A stretch of DNA of 64,000 bases, from contig CAUYUJ010021135.1 in assembly GCA_963575745.1 (NCBI GenBank), forward strand, positions 62,001 to 126,000, written 5' to 3'. This document shows, one piece after another, positions 62,011-64,000 of the stretch (positions are counted from its first letter, which is position 1; each line of letters begins with the position of its first letter). Below the pieces are notes generated by a model. That model was given only the letters and a program-made list of their open reading frames with translations, was not told the DNA's origin and made no database searches. The position numbers were made by a program, and so were the translations under genes. Source of the DNA: Prorocentrum cordatum. Its lineage: Eukaryota > Sar > Dinophyceae > Prorocentrales > Prorocentraceae.

Positions 62011-62599
62011 TGTTGACTGCTTCTTCCTGAGAGTCGTTCGAGGCCTGCCAGTGCACTGGGCTCAGGTAGACGGGATGGCGGGTGGGTGCCCTTCTCTGGG
62101 TCACGCGGTCGTTCAGATGTCGGTCCGGTCAAGTTGTGATCGTTTTTTGTTGTCTTGTCTTCAGGTTGTTGCTTGTCCTCATTGTCGTAATTGTCCTGGG
62201 TGGCCTCTTCTTTATATGTTCGGTGTTGCGTAATTCAGCTGCGATTGGTCGCGTGCTTGTCCCCCTCTCATCCCCCCCGCACAAGGCGAACAATGTCTTC
62301 AACATCATTTTCGTGGTAGACGTCCTGATCCGCTTCATCGTCTTCCCGGCTCATCGTAGCTTTCTGTGGCAGGCCAGTCTCCCAAACCGGGACGGGCTCT
62401 CAGGGAGGCGGTGGGTGTGGTGGAAGCAGGGGCTGACCTTCTTTACGGCATTCGCTGCGGGGGGAGGCCAAGGGGGAGCCTTAGCGGATCTGTCCTGCGC
62501 ATTCACACACATATATATATATATACACACACCTATACGACCACCCTTCGGGTGATAGGGAGGTTGTGTGGGGGGGGGGAGGGGGGGAACCAACATCTG
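62011..62599. other. Unassigned region with one hydrophobic open frame
   Basis: A plus-strand frame (62082-62555) has hydrophobic runs LLLVLIVVIVLGGLFFICSV and NNVFNIIFVVDVLIRFIVFP. These resemble transmembrane segments, the second vaguely like a voltage-gated channel S3. There is no further support (no S4, no conserved start), and T-rich DNA gives such runs by chance. A (TA)/(CA) run lies at 62508-62530. Confidence 0.2.
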
Positions 62600-63180
62600 A
62601 CCCAATCGATCTCATTATCGATCTCACTCAACGGGACACCACGGGACAACACAGGACACTTGTCGATCTCACTATCGATCTCACTCAACGGAAAACTACG
62701 GGACACCACGGGACACCGCGGGACACCTCTCGATCTCACTATCGGTCTCACTCTCGATCTCACTCTCGATTTCACTCAACGGGACACCATAGGACATCAC
62801 GGGACACCACGGGACATCTCGGACACATCGGGACAGCACATCGATCTCATTATCGATCACATTTTCGATTTCATAATCGATCTCACTCAACGGGACACCT
62901 GTCGATCTCACTATCGATCTCACTATCGATTTTTTTGGGGGGGACACCACAGGACACCTTGGGGCACCACATCGATCTCACTATCGATCTCACTATAGAT
63001 CTCACTCAACGGGACACCACGGAACACCACGGGACACCTGTCGATCTCACTATCGATCTCAGTATCGATCTCACTCAACGGGACACCACGGGACACCTTG
63101 GGGCACCACGTCGATCTCACTATCGATCTCACGATCTCACTATCGATCTCACTATCGATTCCTCAACGGGACACCACTGG
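62600..63180. repeat. Nested 12-bp and 10-bp tandem repeats
   Basis: Blocks of two to five ATCGATCTCACT-type 12-mers alternate with CAACGGGACACC and one to four GGGACACCAC/GC-type 10-mers, giving a higher-order unit of about 60-110 bp repeated some eight times. Ser/His/Arg/Asp frames follow from it. Confidence 0.88.
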
Positions 63181-63470
63181 ACACAGCGGGACACCGCGAG
63201 CCACCGCCGGACGGACGGACGGACGGACGGGCGGGCGGGGGATAATCATTTGTCTTGACTTCGCTCTAGCAACGGCGGACACCACGGGACACCGCGGGAC
63301 ACCGCGAGCCACCGCTGGACGGGCTTGAGGGGGAGAATCATTTGTTTTTATTTCGCCCTAGCAACGGCGGACACCACGGGACACCACGGGACACCGCGGG
63401 ACACCGCGGGCCACCGCCAGACGGGCGGGAGGGGGAGAATCATTCGGCTTGACTTCGCCCTAGCATCGAC
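63181..63470. repeat. ~95-bp tandem repeat with GGACACCGCGGG
   Basis: Three units, each with CGGGACACCGCG, CCACCG, a GGACGG-type run, GAATCATT or AATCATTTG, and TTCGCYCTAGCAACGGCGG (around 63258, 63350, 63454). It grows out of the 10-mer of the preceding array. Confidence 0.8.
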
Positions 63471-63560
63471 GGGTTCCTTCCTCTCGCGCGCCCACGCAGC
63501 TTCGCCTCGCCCGCACGCACGCGTCTCCTGAATGGCTCGGGCTGCTGGAACGTTTATCAT

Positions 63561-63720
63561 TAAGTCAGGCGTGTCCCTCTACAGGAGGAATGTTCAAAAA
63601 TAGTCAAAGCATAGTCAGGTCACAATTTCTGGAGCACTTTTTGACTATTTTGGAGTATTTATTGGGTGTTGCCAACTTTTCCCCCAAAATCCCCCTGCAG
63701 GGGGACAGGCCCGACCTAAG
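63561..63720. mobile_element. MITE-like element, copy F
   Basis: A 160-bp family member. The flanking 8-mers TTTATCAT (63553-63560) and CTTATCAT (63721-63728) match at 7 of 8. The left end is TAAGTCAGGCGTGTCCCTCT and the right end CCTGCAGGGGGACAGGCCCG, followed by ACCTAAG. The interior AGGAGGAATGTTCAAAA matches copy E. Confidence 0.8.
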
Positions 63721-63728
63721 CTTATCAT

Positions 63729-64000
63729 AAGGATTCTCTCCCGGCCACAGTTTCCACTGCCTCCTGGGGCCCTGGGATCGCCAAGCCTGGGCGCGGAGGA
63801 CGTGCATCACACCAGCGCCACTGCGCCGCGGACCAGCGGTACCGAGTGGAGACAGGCAAGTCGTTGATCGTCGGTGATTCGTGTCCCTGTCTCGATCTGC
63901 TCCTGGGAGGCTGAGTTCAGCACCGGCGCTGGTACGTCCGTGGCCGAAAAGCCGCCTGATCCGCTGTAACCCTGGCAATTCCAAGTTCATCATGCGTAAT
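63729..64000. other. Unassigned window end
   Basis: No gene or repeat recognised. Confidence 0.4.

Noticed and set aside
62082-62555. Hydrophobic frame with an ion-channel-like segment
   Set aside because: Only one S3-like stretch, no charged S4 helix, and no support on either side. T-rich DNA explains it.
62605-63180. Possible CRISPR-like array
   Set aside because: No constant-length spacers. The units are contiguous degenerate 12- and 10-mers, and the genome is eukaryotic.

Overview
The window is nuclear DNA of a dinoflagellate. The main evidence is a near-exact copy (21 of 22 positions) of the dinoflagellate trans-spliced leader at 13963-13984, at the 5' end of a LINE element. Very high repeat content, GC-rich DNA and retroelement-dominated coding sequence agree with this. 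Genus and order cannot be fixed from the sequence. There is one assembly gap (100 N, 13834-13933), so the two sides may not be truly adjacent.

Layout. 1-13.8 kb: gene-poor DNA made of simple repeats (TCC, GGA, ATG), a 114-bp tandem repeat, foldback elements, a dispersed 160-bp MITE-like family and two short chaperone-like coding fragments (a Hip/STI1-type tail at 11.4 kb and an Hsp70-tail-like piece at 12.65 kb). 13.96-21.2 kb, plus strand: a decayed LINE with ORF1, endonuclease, reverse transcriptase and a C-terminal RNase H. 21.6-29.96 kb, minus strand: a second LINE of another type, ordered ORF1 (zinc finger, coiled coil), RNase H, endonuclease, reverse transcriptase, C2H2 zinc fingers. 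30-33.2 kb: simple repeats, a MITE copy and a long repeat with a 10-11 bp period. 33.2-49.2 kb: one very large (16 kb) Ty1/copia-type LTR retrotransposon, with 264-bp LTRs differing at 4 positions and a 5-bp target duplication, inserted into the 10-11 bp repeat. 49.2-53.4 kb: the rest of that repeat (with a 1.07-kb duplication), then TATG/TA microsatellite. 53.4-64 kb: gene-free repeats and a last MITE copy.

The copia element carries gag with a CCHC knuckle, a long spacer, a Tpt1/KptA-like RNA 2'-phosphotransferase domain followed by a RING-H2 finger, an aspartic protease, a methyltransferase-like domain, integrase, reverse transcriptase and RNase H. It has four in-frame stops and several frame changes, so this copy looks defective despite nearly identical LTRs.

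The most unusual signal is inside this element. Thirty copies of a 14-nt hairpin, GC-NN-G-GNAA-C-N'N'-GC, are spread over its sense strand. Each has a perfect 5-bp stem closed by a GNRA-type tetraloop. The two middle pairs vary (9 combinations) but always stay complementary, and 27 of 30 are followed by C. Most read as x-G-N-x-P in the protein, but five lie in other frames and one is in the 3' noncoding region, so the constraint acts on nucleic acid rather than protein. I saw none elsewhere in the window.
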